From the NCBI GenBank assembly GCA_905250075.1, contig CAJNOP010000019.1, positions 1,041,781-1,105,780 of the forward strand: DNA of 64,000 nucleotides, read 5' to 3'. Under the pieces are notes generated by a model. That model ran no database searches. It was given only the letters and a program-made list of their open reading frames with translations, and was not told the DNA's origin. Below, one piece after another: positions 49,601-62,784 of the stretch. Every line of letters starts with the position of its first letter. Positions within the stretch are counted from its first letter, which is position 1. Position numbers and translations under genes: made by a program. The stretch is from Rotaria sp. Silwood1. Lineage: Eukaryota > Rotifera > Eurotatoria > Philodinida > Philodinidae.

Positions 49601-52600
49601 AAACAATATTCTTGAATATTCAATTAATTTTGGTTTAACATGGTTTGAAATATCGAATGAAAATGAATTAGAAATTATACCAATTAAATTTAATCATGAA
49701 AATATCACATTCTATCGTTTAACAGTTCCATTTTATTTTTTTTCAATACAAAATAATTCTATTCGGTTTCGATTTAAATTTTCATCAAATTGTACAACAA
49801 ATAATCTTCAATATATTTATATAGGAAATAAATGTTTAATGAATTGTTATGGTAATACACGATGTATTAATGGAGAATGTCAAGTGATGAATGCCATCAC
49901 TCCTCTAGTATGTCAAATAGAGATTTTTAATACAGTAAAATCTCTCTATATGAGCACCTCCTTATAGTGGATAACCTATAGTCTGTACAAGTGAATTTTC
50001 CTAGAAATGAGCCTCTCAAATATGCAATGTTTTATTCAGTGTGCAAGCCGATGATGTGACGCTTCTCCGAATTTTGTGGGAAGTTAGTATTTTGAAATTC
50101 ATGTTATGATAACGTTAAGTCACTTCGAAACTGAAAAAAAAGCATCATATCTGGAATCAGCGTGATGGATTGTTCTTATCTTGATCTCTTTCGAAGTACT
50201 CTATGATCATTAGACTGAAATTGAAATCTCTGGAAAATATCACTGCTGTTTAACAGAATAACTTAGAGACGTCGGCTTTGCGTGGATCTCAAGAGACAGA
50301 TTTTTTCTAGAGAATAGTCGCAGCGTAATCTGAAAATATTATGGCATGGTTTTCTAGAAAAAGTTTTTCAAATTTCCTCTAGAAGCTTATCTGATTAGTC
50401 AATCGCTGAGTTGATCAAAGTTGAGATGAATTCATGAATCTCCGATGTCGTCATTTGAGTAGTGGAATACTCATGTCTCGATTTTGTTTCTATCGAAAGT
50501 AATTCAAAATACATTGACTAATCGTATAGTTTATGATTGATAATAGTAGCATCAAAACATATCAATGCATGTTGTTCTACCTCTAAATGAAAAAAAAAAG
50601 TTCAATAAACAGAAAAGGGATTAGAACGTTTTTGTCGATTCCGCAATAGTGCTCACATTAGAGAAGTTTTACTGCAGATAAAAAAAAAAACAATTTTTCG
50701 TTTCATAGGTTGATTTTCGAGAAACATTTGAAAAAGACTTTAATCCTACGAATTGGTTACAATTAGAACTTTATCGACATGAAATAAATAGAATTCTATG
50801 GACAACAACAAATCGACAGGCTATTACTCGACCAATTGATTTAAGACCAATGCGGTAAATAAGAGTCAATTTATTATTTAAACTTCTTTTATTTATTTAT
50901 TTTTAGTGCTATTAAATGGACATATAATTTAGAAAATATTTCAAAAACATGTAATGCTTCAATTTATTTATTAATATCAACAGATGGTACATTAACATGG
51001 TCGATTCTTCATCGATTTGATATACCAATTAAAAATATAACAACATTAAATACATCTATTGAATTATTTGTTGAACTTAAGATTCTTAATACAAAATATC
51101 ATGTAGGACAATTTCGATGGTTTCAACCATTATCTTCTAAATGTAATAATTTTACATGGGGACTTTCAAAAATAATATCAAGTAAATTTTAAAAATATCA
51201 CTAATTTCTTTTGATTTATATTTTTGTTTTGTTTTTTGAATATTTATTTAAGTAAAATCAATTAATATTGATTTTATAACTGATTATTTTTATGCAATAT
51301 CATCAGCACGTTCAAATTGGGAATCCATTGATGGTGCTTTATTTGCTCAACCTGATCAATGCAATAATAATATACCTGCTTTAATATTTCATGAAACTTC
51401 ATTCTCAGTTATTACTGTACCTATTCTCATACAACAATTTCATGTTCTTGTTCTTCAGGTAAGTGTTCTTTTTTAATTCATAAACTATTGCTTGACTCAA
51501 AATAAAAGACAAGCTACAATTTTTTGAATAACTTGTGATAAGAACAAGATAAAAACCTCTGGTTTTAACCATTCAACGGAGCAAATTCAGAGCCATCAAC
51601 GTATATTGAAATGTGATTAGTCAGAAATGGATTAATGAGGTGTGTTCTTGATCAAGATTCGGAAGCTATTTCCATTTCAATTTAGAATTTTAATAGGGCT
51701 AATCTATTAGAAAAGTCTTTTGCTTCAATCTGCATAGGGTCAATATTCCTAGCATGTTCTGTTCGAGACTTTTTCGAAGACTTCCGAATTCAATCAATGA
51801 AACTGTGACCACCTGAAAAGGCAGTTAGACAAAGACAATTCACCATTCGACTTAACATGGTGAATTACTCTTTCCTAGCTACTACTCCAAGTGATCACTA
51901 GTCAGTAGACTGCTTGTTCCTATCACAAACTCTTCAAAAAGAAAATGTCAACTCACCTTTTATCTTGAATCGGACAATATTCAAAAAATAAAGATTTTTT
52001 TGAATAGTTTAATACAAAATGTGATCAAAATGTGAATATGAAAACATTACAATGTCGTAATTTAACAACTATAATTGAATATCGAACTGATTTATCATTA
52101 AAATGGACAAAACTTATTAATATGGAGGATTTAGCATGTCGAACAAGTTTAATTAATGGAGGCTATTTTAATATGCATACTATCAAACTACCATTTGAAA
52201 CATATTCAAGGTATGATGGTTAAGTGCAAACATTTTCTTAATGAATTTCTTTATTTTGAATGCAAATATTGCAGAAAATAACAAAGTTTGTGAAATTGTA
52301 CACACCATATAGAGCATCGGTCATGAATGGAATCACTACAAAATATATGCTCAAAATCCAGGAGAAAATATTTTCTTTATTAATAATAAACTCTAAGTAC
52401 AAGTACTGACTCGAGTTTTAGCGACCTTAATGCATTGGACTCATTTTCTTTGCAATTAATTAAAAAAACTTCGTTGATATTTTTCTGGTTCGCCATTATT
52501 TTGAATCGTTAACATCCTTTGTTTTATTAGTAAATAAAACTACACATGTCTTTACTCAGTCATAGATAGAAGACTCTAATCTACTGAGATATTTCCCTGA

Positions 52601-55600
52601 TTAGAGGCGATCTGCATTCCACCAATCGCTATGATATTTTTATGGAATACTTGCTTAGAGAAGAGAGACCCTTTGAAAATATTTCAAGGCAAACGAATGA
52701 AAATAGTTGGCATAAAAGGTTAGTTTTTGACAAATCCTACTAGCTTTCATAGTAGAAATACTCAAAGATAACTTCGAAAATCGGCAAACAACATGAAGCT
52801 TTCATCGTCTGAATCAAAAAAATCTATATTACTCTTCTAGCTCTTTCCCATGAAAGTCGATCAACCCTCATCACGCTTTTTCGGTGACCTAAATTTGAGA
52901 TCGAAGAATTTTCGTTTAGATACTTTTACCTGACAGCGGAATTTATGACGACTAATATATTTTACCTATGAGATATGATAAGGATGTATTGTAATCAAGT
53001 AGATGTATATTCATTGTTTTAATCTTAGACTTTATATATACATATATCCTTTTAACTATATGAATGATTTGAACATTTATGCCATATTTTATCTATTAGA
53101 ATTTATATCTATAGCATCAGAAATGAAATTTTCTTGGTTTTAAAAGTGATTAATAGTAGAATAACTTGATCATTAGGAAAAAATACAGATATGGTTTAGT
53201 TCTCACATTTAGTTGTTTCGAAATCATCCAACACTCAGCAGGTTCTACCAATAGAGAGCTTAGTGATAGCGAATGAAAGTAACACCTCTTTTCGGAAGCA
53301 TAGAAACGTGGCATAGTAACCACAAGCTTCGATAGGATTAACTTTCTCTTTTTCAGGATCGTACTTCCATGATATATTAAACTCTGCACTTGAGTTTGAT
53401 AAATTTTACAGTATCTACTGTTGAGCAATAACTGACATTTTCATTTTTGTAGACTTAATATTGCATCGGCTTACAACTTGAATGCTGATTTGTAAATGAT
53501 ACTTTCTATTGAAATGAAAAATTGAGTTCAAACAACATTTAGAAATTGTTTTTTGAATCTTTAGAATCTAAAGATTGTCGTCAAGTTTTATTTTATTTTT
53601 TTCATCATTGATAAAAAGAAGGAGACGCACAACAATTAAGCTTATAATAAGCCTCTTCGCAACAAAGAAAAATCTAGTTCAATTAGCCTTCTGCAAGAAA
53701 AGAAAACTTTTTTTTGGCTTTTTTGTTAAATTTACAAATTAAAACAAATAGTTTTTATTTGAGCCAAGCATCATCCTGTAGAGTCGTTTGACTGCCACCA
53801 CGTTGCATACGTTGTTTTTGTTGAAAACGTTCAAGTACTTCATTACTATCTAATAAAGATGCATCATCATTTTCAAGATCACGTAATTTTTTTAATCGTG
53901 CTTCATTCTGTTCAGCAATTCTCTAAACAAAGAAAAAAAACGAATTCTTTTTTTTTATTTAATCATTTATTATAAAATTTTTATTTTTACTTACATTTAA
54001 TTCAAAATTTGCTATTGTTGTCGGATCATCTTGATCATAAAAACCTGTTGGATCATGACCATATCGTCTTCGACTAGCTTCTTTTTCAATATTTGTAGGA
54101 AATATTCGATTAGCTGAATCAATACGTTTTGATGATGAATAATAATCATTATCATTTTGTCCAAGATTTTCATTACCACCACCCATTAAAATAGCATCAT
54201 CACGAAAATAACCTGGTTTAAATTCCATATCATCATCTGTTTGTATTATACGACGTGTTCTATCATTTGCTGTTGGTGAATCACGATGATGAACACGTGC
54301 TGCATTAAATAAAAATTGTGGACTTGGTTTACGTTGTGTTGGTGGTTGATAAGCTGTTTTTGAATATTCATTTTTATTAGATGATGAATTTGCTTGAGTT
54401 TGATGATGATTAACATGTTCTTGTAGACGTGCTTCTTTATCTTTTAATTGTCGTTTTAAATGTTCGAGACGATTAAGAACTTCAGAATCAGAACCATCTG
54501 ATCGAAGAGATGTTGTAGAATTGGTACGCATTGGCATACCAGAATTTGAATCTGCACGTGGACGGGATCGAAAAGTTTCTTAAAATTTAATAATCAATTA
54601 GAATTGATTTATTCGTTATATTAACTTACGTGGTGGTTTTTTGCGTGCTGATGATACATCTATAGAAGTAAAAAATATTGAATATTGAGAATTATCAAGA
54701 AAGTTGTTAAAAATCATCTTATAAATGTTTATGAGGTTTGTGCTTCGACAAAATCAAAGAATTTTTCGTACAATATATTAATAGATGAAGCATCAATAGC
54801 TAAAAAAACAATGAGCTATTTTAATTCTTATATATCATATTTTTACTGAAGTTTTGTAGTCTAACATAACTAAGAAAAGTCACAATCTATGAGTATGACA
54901 TTCGGATTCAACATCAAAAACTACATAGAATCAAATAGATTTTAGAGAAAGTTTTGTGAAAAAGTAATTATGATCTCCTACATTTGTATTTTATTACAAA
55001 TTTGCTCCGTAGGCGCTTCCAAAGGTTATTTTTTCGTATGAAAAAAAGTTTCTCTAAAATGTATTTAAGCTTAATGTAGTCTTTGATGCAAATTCTGCAT
55101 GCTACATTTCTTTTGCTATACAATCGCGTCGTGACAATGAGAACCGATAAGAATGTTTTTTCTGTGTTTTTGAAAAACCACTATGTAAGGGGGAGATGTG
55201 AATCCCACTTCATCGGAAGGAACACTTTTTTCTAATAGGTTTTAACCATTTTGTAAACAATAATTTTGTTTTAAAAAAAATGGTAACAGATATACTGTCA
55301 AACATCGATCATTATGAAATCGACAACTGTGACTTTTCTCACTCACGTTATACTACAAAACTTCAGTAGATATAGGATATGTACAAATTCAAATAGCTCA
55401 TGTGTATCAGTTATTAATGAGCTATTTTTTTTAGTATATTCGACGAAAAATTCTCTGATTTGTTAAACCATAATCATAATAAATATTTATGAGACAATTT
55501 TTGACTACTTTCTCAATAATACTCAAAAGCAAGTATTCACTAATCTTCTCATAGTAAATGTAAATGAGTGAAAAATTTTGGTTTAGTGGTTGTCAGATGA

Positions 55601-58600
55601 TAACCTTCTGAACGCATATTCAAAATAAAAAAGTTTAGATTTTGATCAATGTTTCAATGCTCTAATGAGTATTCTTTTAACAAACCTGGTTGTCGAGGTG
55701 TTGGTGGTTTTCGATATGTTTGTCGACTTTGTTCATCTGTATCATCGATAGGTGGTTCTTGAATAAATTCATCATTATTATTGAACGGTGGTAATGGTGG
55801 TGGTGATTGTTGTTGAACAATCTCATCATATGATTGTTGACGTCGTACATTTTTTACAGTTGACTTTTGTTTTTTATCTTTATTTTTTAATGTTGGTACT
55901 GGAGGTGATGAACTTCGATAGGCAGGTTCGGATTGTTGTTGTTGTTGTTGTTGTTGTTGTGTTTGTTGGTTACTGTAACTACCTCGTCTATTAGCATTAA
56001 TATCATCATTATTATCATCATAATGAGTTTCATCTCTTTTTGGTGTCATTGGTTTTTCTTGTCGTTTTGGTTCTAGACAAAAAAAACGAACAAATATAAT
56101 TAATTCTATGAAGTGTTGTCTTTGTTTTTGAAGAAAATTCTACTTCGTTTCATAACAATTTCTTCTTGTTTTTTTTGTCGTTCAAGATCTTCTTGTAATT
56201 GTTGTTGATGTTGACGTTCTTGTTGTTCTTTTTCTTGTTTTCTTAATGCTTCTTCAGCCGTTTGTCTTTCCATTTGTTGTTGCCATTCTAAATGTTTAGC
56301 AAGTTCACGTTCTTCTTCAGCTCGACGTTTAGCTACTTCATCGGCTTCTCGTTGACGTTTTTCTTCGATTTGTTTTTTTAATTCTTGTTTATATTTTTCT
56401 TCTCGTAATACTTGTGCTTCAGTTTTAGCTGTACCAAATATTCCATTACTCACTGCACCACGTGCATGATTTGGTGAACCAGGACGATCCTATTTAAAAT
56501 CAATTAATCAAAAACAACTTTCGTAGGGCTAATTCTTATATATGACGTACATGCTAAGATATCCTAGAGACTGTCGTTCAAAAGAATTATCAATAAAAAA
56601 CTAACATTAGCGACATGACACAAAAAAGGACATCGACTTTCACCTCATGTATTTTAGTTTAAAAAACTCCAGATTAAGCCTATGTATATAAATCTCTATG
56701 GAAAGCTTTTTCCGAAGCATATCTAGGTTTTTCAAGAAAATTAATTTACTTTTCTCAGAATCTCTAGATTATATCAAGGCAAAAAATTTTATATTGTTGA
56801 GGTAGTTTTTGCTGTAGAGTCTAACCTAAAAATGTTGAATATTTTTTTTTCTTATATGGTTACAGCGATATTCACAAATCACTATATGCTTTAAAATCAG
56901 CTGAAAGAGGCAACATTTTTAAACATATTCATGGTAAAGAAAATTTATTCACAAAAATAACCTTTGTAAAGCATCAAGGTCAAATGAAAGGTGGATATGT
57001 TACGTTTTGCTCTAAATATAGGAAGCTGCGAATCCACGTTTTTGTAGACTCAGCTGCGTAAGAGCCCACTGCTTGCTATGGAAATATCTCAAATATATTT
57101 AAAACTTTTATTTACCGAATCAGCTGAGTATTGTTGTTGTTCTCCATTATAAAATGGTGCATTTCCCATGGAGCTCATTCCATCACCTAATGAATAAACT
57201 TTATTATCAGGTGGTAAATACTGTTGTTGTTGCTGTTGTTGTTGATGTTGATAGGGTGGCTGAGGTGGTGGTGGATTTCTAACATCAGCTAAATTAGCAA
57301 TAACATTTCCATCTTTATCACGCATTGGTGCTCCACCACCGCTACGTCCAAAATAATTATAACGTTGAATGTCTTCTTCTAATTTTCGATCGTATTCTTC
57401 TTTAGCTCGTTTTTCTTGTGCTTTACGCATTTGTGCTTCACGCATTTGTGCTTGAAGTTCTTGTTGATAACGTTTTTTTGCTGCTTGTTCAGATTCTTTA
57501 TCGGTTTCACGGCCAATTTGAAAACCATTATCATTTGATCCTGTACGATTATCATTACGATATGATTGTATATGTCGTCCATTTTGTTGTTGATAGTTTT
57601 GTGGTGGTATTTGTTGAGAGTGTTCAGTTCGCATATTTAAATTTGACATTCCATTTGAATTAATTCGTGTTGGACTTGCAGAAACCGGTGGACGATTAAG
57701 TATATGAGCAAGTTCAAGATCAACTGCATTACGTTGATCTAATCGTTCTGCAAGTAAAGAATTTAATGCATTTAAATCTTCAGCATAATGTGCATGAGCT
57801 ACATTTGATGTGCCACCAGCTGATAATCTACTGCTTTCTATAAATAAAATGAAAACAAACGAATAGAAAAATTTAGAAAAAAAAAATTAATTAATATACC
57901 TATTTCAAGTTGTTTCTTTCTTATTTCTAATTCTCGAATTTGTGAATGTAATTCTGATACATAATCTTCACGATCTCGAATATATCGTTCATCATAATTA
58001 CGTGATACTGGTGGTCGTGAACGATTTGTCATATTATCATTTGATGTAAATGCTAATGGTATATCATTCATTGTTTGACTATTCTTTATTGTTCTATTAT
58101 CATTTTTTTCCCATGGTGCAACAACTTGCCCACCCTGTTGTTGCTGTTGTTGTTGAAATTGTACACGTTTATTTGTATTTTGATTTGTTGAATTTAATTG
58201 TGATGTTGATTTACTTTTTGGTATATTCTTTTTTGATTGTAAATATTCATTATATTCACGTTTTAAATCATCTTTTAATTGAGAACGTTTATCATCATAG
58301 GTTCCGAATTTATTAAAAAATGCTACTGGATTATCATCATTATTACCATCGGATAGACGACGTTGTTGAGAATAGAAATTTTCTTGTTGTTCAGGAATCG
58401 AATTATGAGGAAATGACGGTGGTGGGGGTGGTAGTGATGGAGGTGGATAATAAGGCTGTTGAGATTGCAGACGAGGTGGTGGTTCATCGAGAATTCGAGC
58501 AACTTTAAAATCAAGTCGATCTTGTACATTATTAGGTGGAACTGATGGTTGTGGTGGAGGTGGAAGTTGTCGATTTACGGGTTGCCGAGATGGTTGTTTG

Positions 58601-60928
58601 TTAAGTTGAGATCGTTGACGTTCAATAAAATTGTCGATATCCTGTGAAGCAGCGAGCATATTTTCGTTATTGTTCTTTAAATACGCATGAATAATGAAAC
58701 AACTAGCGAGAGTAATTGTGTTTTTTTAGTTCTGTTTTTCTCTCGTTAACTTCCATAAACTTCCATTCATGCTTTGCTTTTTCATGAATGGTCACATTGC
58801 CTTGGATACCGGGAGGAGAACAATTATTATGGGAGACATATCAATGAACGACTATTATCGCACTCTACAGGAGGAAGAATATAACGATAGTTTCAATATA
58901 ATGGTAGTGTAAAAATTAGACAAGGATGAGTGTAAGTTCAATAACTCGACAACAGCTACTATTAGTGAACTACGGGTTTCAGAAACTCAAAGGAGAGAAT
59001 TTCTGGCATCTCGTTGTCTGATACTTTATTGGACAAAATTGTTTTAAAAACATTCACAAAAATGCAAGAAAACAAGATTACGTTTCAAGAAAGTTCGCTA
59101 AAAATCAAAACAATTCTATATTATTTGATCGAATATATACACGCTTTGGTTTGCTTAACATTGAGATATGACAATATAATCACTTGAACCGTGTGTTAAA
59201 TTATAGATTTCAATATCCTCTACTAGAAAAGCATGAAAAATTCAAAATTACATCAGAACGACACACAACTTTTTCGAATTTTTTTTAACGATTATGAGCT
59301 TCAAGAAATTTTGTTTTATTTACTATCAGATAAAAAGGCATCCAGCATCTTCCTCTTCCGATTACTAAACATCACCGGCTGCTAACTATTATCGTTATCA
59401 AGTGATTAGAATTACGCTCAGGACTCTTTAATTGTGTGTGGATATTAGTGTCATGCACGAGTATTATTGTTAGCAATCGGGTTCAAAGAAGAGCTGATCG
59501 AAATTCAGTAGATACTGTCATAGTACGCTTTTCAAATTTTTATTTTATATGAAAACAGATTCCATTTAGCTCCTTCTACAAACAAGAAGACGATTCAAGA
59601 GTTACTGGTTGTGTTTCTTCCTCAAATATTCGATTAATTTCGCTAACTATATGTTTGCTTGTTACAAATGATGTTGGAATGGGAAGCAGTGTGTTAGTGC
59701 CATGCCTCATCATTGTGGATACATATATGAATCTTTTTTTCTATCATGAGAATATGTGCTCAGTTTTTACGATGAGTTAGTTTTTCTTCGTATGATTTAT
59801 CAACATCTTTAGATCAATGTTGATTATGAAAAAGGAACTCTTTTAGTAAAATGATATTGCTTTCCATTTTTATCATCTGTTCTCAAGTACGATAAATTGC
59901 TCAGATTTTCACTCTTATGCTTTCATATAAATTAGTACTTCGAAAAAGTAAAACTTTTTTAAAACATTAAAATTCAATTAATTTTTCGAGTTCGATTCCG
60001 GGTATCAGAACATACTTTGGACCCAAATTGATATTTTTCTTCATGCTTCAAATCAAGTATTCGACCCTGTCGCAGAACATTGATTTCAATCATTCGATGT
60101 TTGTTTTATTTAGTGGTACACAATTTCGTTGGAGTGGAACACAAGCTGAAGGTGTACGATGGTCAATGAATAGTTTATTTATTGGTGAATGTCCAGAATA
60201 TTGTCATGATCGAGGTTTATGTACTGTATCTGGTTGCCAATGTGCTATAGGTTATTCAGGTTAGTGAAGATATTCTATCTTTTTTTTGTTACATCTATTA
60301 TATAAATGTTAGGTACATATTGTGAGGAATATGTTGGTAAAAAACCTTTACAAACATGGTTTAATGAAACATTTGATGATTTATCTGTAGTTGGTACTAG
60401 TGGACCTAATTCTAATAATTGGATTCGATTAAATGGTAAAGGACATATTCGTCATGTTTGTGGTGTAAATATAAATAATAATACAAATAATTATTTCAAT
60501 GGACAAGCACTTCATTTTGGTGCTGATTGTGGATGTGGTACTGTAGAAGCAATAACTCGTGAACTTAATATTAGTCAAGCAACGTAAGTTTTATTTGTAT
60601 TAAATTTTAAAATGCAATGAAACTAAATTATTTTTTAATTAGAACAATATCATACGCATTTCATGTAACAACTGAAGATAATTGTATAACAACAAAAGAT
60701 AATATAACAGTAGCTCTTGAATGGACATATGATGAAGGTATATCATGGTGGTGTCTAGTTACAATGTATAATCAAGAACATGCACAATATTTTAATCTAA
60801 CATTACCTTCTGAAATGATAAACATAAGTGAAAAACGAAATATTGGTGGTATACGATTTCGATGGACACAAGTTGAACGTGCAGCACATAATATATATTG
60901 GGCTATTGACAATATTCGTTTAGAATAA
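34635..60928 (+). CDS. RELN: Reelin (52 exons, complete)
   Basis: Secreted matrix glycoprotein; vertebrate Reelin signals through VLDLR/ApoER2. 52 exons join in one frame to 3,015 residues (human 3,460): 34635-34788, 34838-35033, 35085-35149, 35215-35305, 35362-35397, 35453-35549, 35612-35769, 35844-36078, 36127-36284, 36363-36508, 36578-36705, 36766-37013, 37076-37204, 37273-37403, 37452-37515, 37797-37912, 37967-38078, 38140-38316, 38382-38549, 38621-38726, 38785-39029, 39081-39162, 40623-40798, 40858-40993, 41045-41203, 41272-41414, 42216-42367, 42429-42642, 42715-42911, 42993-43389, 43457-43588, 43667-43829, 43887-44160, 44233-44338, 44723-44798, 44861-45075, 45581-45823, 45876-46104, 46169-46307, 46363-46473, 46544-46679, 47823-47978, 48032-48170, 48219-48415, 49325-49907, 50709-50854, 50907-51181, 51253-51458, 52008-52210, 60114-60259, 60313-60583, 60643-60928. 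A signal peptide ([20 protein letters not shown]) leads a poorly conserved N-terminal region, then eight repeats. EGF modules start near residues 663, 971, 1242, 1564, 1889, 2182, 2481 and 2808; numbers 2, 5 and 7 are degenerate. Asp-box motifs flank them ([27 protein letters not shown]). It ends at WAIDNIRLE without the basic C-terminal tail. Confidence 0.93.
37452..37860 (+). other. Reelin EGF module 1
   Basis: Encoded by exons 15 and 16: [16 protein letters not shown] then [11 protein letters not shown], six cysteines in EGF order. It fixes the reading frame across the 281-bp intron 37516-37796. Confidence 0.85.
39163..40622 (+). other. Reelin intron 22 (1.46 kb)
   Basis: No coding content. 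Around 39535-39600 the reverse complement carries a weak match to the dispersed repeat (ATGCAAAGTTTGAAGTGAAA). Confidence 0.5.
41415..42215 (+). other. Reelin intron 26 (0.8 kb)
   Basis: Non-coding; GT at 41415 and TTCTAG before 42216. Nothing else recognised. Confidence 0.5.
44470..44700. repeat. GC-richer repeat island in a Reelin intron
   Basis: Noticeably less AT-rich than its surroundings. Its reverse complement shares ordered pieces (CCGGCAAAAAT, then TTCGGAACG, then GGATC.GATAAATTT) with 46720-46990 in the opposite orientation. An old dispersed repeat with no useful ORF. Confidence 0.4.
46680..47822 (+). other. Reelin intron 41 with a second GC-richer island
   Basis: The part 46720-46990 contains CCAGCAAAAAC, TCGGAACGAT and GGTTCGAAATATTTGGACC, matching the island at 44470-44700 inverted. 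The rest is plain AT-rich intron. Confidence 0.45.
48416..49324 (+). other. Reelin intron 44 (0.9 kb)
   Basis: Non-coding. The open stretch 49014-49220 has no splice or similarity support. Confidence 0.45.
49908..50708 (+). other. Reelin intron 45 (0.8 kb)
   Basis: Non-coding; nothing recognised. Bounded by GTATGT and TTTCATAG. Confidence 0.45.
52211..53754 (+). other. Left part of Reelin intron 49
   Basis: 1.5 kb between Reelin exon 49 and the CSPP1 stop. A 92-codon minus-strand open stretch (53150-53428) lacks motifs and is not called. Confidence 0.45.
53755..58659 (-). CDS. CSPP1: Centrosome and spindle pole-associated protein 1, nested in Reelin
   Basis: Seven exons: 58659-57900, 57837-57116, 56489-56144, 56072-55686, 54659-54630, 54578-53995 and 53922-53755, giving 998 residues in one frame (human long form about 1,220-1,256). 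CSPP1 binds microtubules at spindle poles and in the ciliary axoneme. Matching stretches are [13 protein letters not shown] at the start, then [20 protein letters not shown] and [20 protein letters not shown] with [16 protein letters not shown] following. [18 protein letters not shown] coiled coil comes next. The end has [20 protein letters not shown]. Proline-rich and poly-Gln stretches lie between. The gene sits whole inside the 7.9-kb Reelin intron on the other strand. The 30-bp exon 5 is the least certain. Confidence 0.88.
55930..55962 (-). repeat. CSPP1 poly-glutamine coding repeat
   Basis: About ten CAA codons in a row; shorter Gln runs occur at about 57220-57246 and 58135-58155. They are part of the coding exons and probably polymorphic. 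Confidence 0.75.
58660..60113 (+). other. Right part of Reelin intron 49, upstream of CSPP1
   Basis: Must contain the CSPP1 promoter (leftward). No exon, RNA gene or mobile element recognised. A GAGTTCGATTCCGG string near 59990 resembles a tRNA T-loop, but no matching stem exists. Confidence 0.45.
60114..60330 (+). other. Reelin EGF module 8, after the CSPP1-bearing intron
   Basis: Exons 50 and 51 read [10 protein letters not shown], then [18 protein letters not shown] and GYSGTYC. The codon split TCA-AG/T joins exon 49 (ending 52210) to exon 50 (60114) across 7.9 kb, so the CSPP1 gene is truly inside a Reelin intron. Confidence 0.85.
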
Positions 60929-62780
60929 ATCTTCTTTTAATTATATATATAAACTTTATCATTGGTTTTTTCCCTTATATTATTGTTTATTGAAATATGC
61001 ATAACAAAAATATATTTATTCATAGAATGTCCTAAAAGTCCGAACGAATATTATCTGTTCAACATATTTTCAATAAATTATATATGTCCTACTGGCATAA
61101 ACAAGAAAAAGTTGCACGAAGAGAATCTAATCCTTTTAAGAGAAACTAAGCCACCTTCGGGTTACATCCCACATGGCCATATCAATGTCATAATCACAAC
61201 AATTCTAATAATAGCGAAATAAAATAATTATCGAACTCGATAAAATCCATAAGGTTTGTGACTATAGTCATCAATTGTGAATTCAATGTGTTTCAAAAGT
61301 TTTTTCATTTTAAAAATAACACTACACGCAATTTTCATAGAATATCTCTTACTAAAGTCATTCAAGATTAAACATATTCAATAATTCTACGAAGAGAATT
61401 CCCTAGATCATGATAAATTGTGTACGATTTTATCAAGCTTAGAAAAAATGTTTGCAAGAGAATCACTACAATGAAAATGAAAATCGAAAACGAATTTAAA
61501 ATAATTTCAAACGAAATTTTTTTCCAATGTTTGTTCAATCGTTTAAAATTAATGCACTAAAGTATTGTCGCTGAAGCTTATGTTTTTATAAATCTACTAT
61601 ATATAAAATTAGATGAGCAATTAATGAAACTATAATACTCTTATGCATATCGCTTGAACTATTTGATAACTATCGAGTGTTTTTCGTTGTATTAATTCAG
61701 ACTTTTAGAACATCGCGCATATTTGCCTTGTGCTAAAACGAAAATTCTCATACTTATTTGTATTTACAAGACTTAATTATGTACGATTTTGAAAAAAAAG
61801 CAGAATTTCTCTCCTTTCAATACATCAATAGAATTATTTACATCTGAATAATCTAAACTAACCGTATACCAACATTGTCGACCTTAGTTATATGATTCGC
61901 ACCTATATTCTAAACTCACACCCATAGTATTGAAGCATCAGACAATCGAGATTATCAATAAGATCCATAGTAGATGTAGTCTATTTATACTAGAAAATGT
62001 TTTGAAGGACATCGTATTCGAAGTCTTAAAAATTTTCATATTTTTTCTTTACTTTGTTTCGCTCTTTTAACAGACATCGTGTAATAAAAATTGATCATAA
62101 AAATGAATGATTGAAGGGAAAAAATAAAACACGCTAACTTTGCAAATTTTTCATATCTTATTGATAAAGTTTTTGTTTGCTTAATGAATTGTTCCACAAA
62201 TTGTTATTTTACACAATCAATAAGGTAACTATACTCTTATGTAAATCGGATTAATATTGACAAGGTCATCAACAAACTTGTAATAACATTAATTCTTCAT
62301 TGAAGTTTATGACGCCTCTTCAAACAAGAAAATACACATTGTTTTTTTTAACTCTTCAATTAATAGCAATAGTAAATACATTGCTAATGTCTGTATGGAC
62401 GGGTGAATACAAAAGTTAATTCGATTTCACAGCAAAGAATTGATTAACATGTATAGCCTTGAAAAATGAAAAACACATATACAAATAAATTCAACTTTGT
62501 TAGTTTGCTTCATTTTACACTCAATTAAAATAGGTAATACTTTATTCGACTCTTATTTACTTCTAAACAAAATAAAAAAATTCAGGTGATTATATAGGCT
62601 TCTTCTTATACATGATTAGATGACACAATACTCACTTTGAATACTATTCATTCTCAAACAACATTTTTAAAAAGTACAAATATTCCTATTTGAAAAAAGA
62701 CAGGTGTGTACATGTTTGCCGCTGTACTAATAAAAGATGTTCTCACTTCAATAAGTTAACTCAAGAGGTAGGCATTACAG
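60929..62780. other. Intergenic region after Reelin
   Basis: An AATAAA hexamer overlaps the Reelin stop and others follow (for example near 61072). The 86-codon open stretch at 60962-61222 is preceded by a possible acceptor at 61024, but nothing upstream splices to it. No gene called. Confidence 0.45.
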
Positions 62781-62784
62781 TTAA

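Noticed and set aside
53150..53428. 92-codon minus-strand ORF in the Reelin intron
   Set aside because: No motif, no splice connection to CSPP1, and composition like the surrounding intron.
57418..58508. Several plus-strand ORFs over CSPP1
   Set aside because: They mirror the CAA/CAT-rich minus-strand CSPP1 exons and carry no domain.
59985..60005. tRNA-like T-arm string GAGTTCGATTCCGG
   Set aside because: The flanking bases do not pair and no acceptor or anticodon arms are present.
60962..61222. Possible extra Reelin C-terminal exon (ECPKSPNEYY...)
   Set aside because: Reelin exon 52 ends in TAA with no usable donor, and the position fits the end of the last repeat in vertebrate Reelin.
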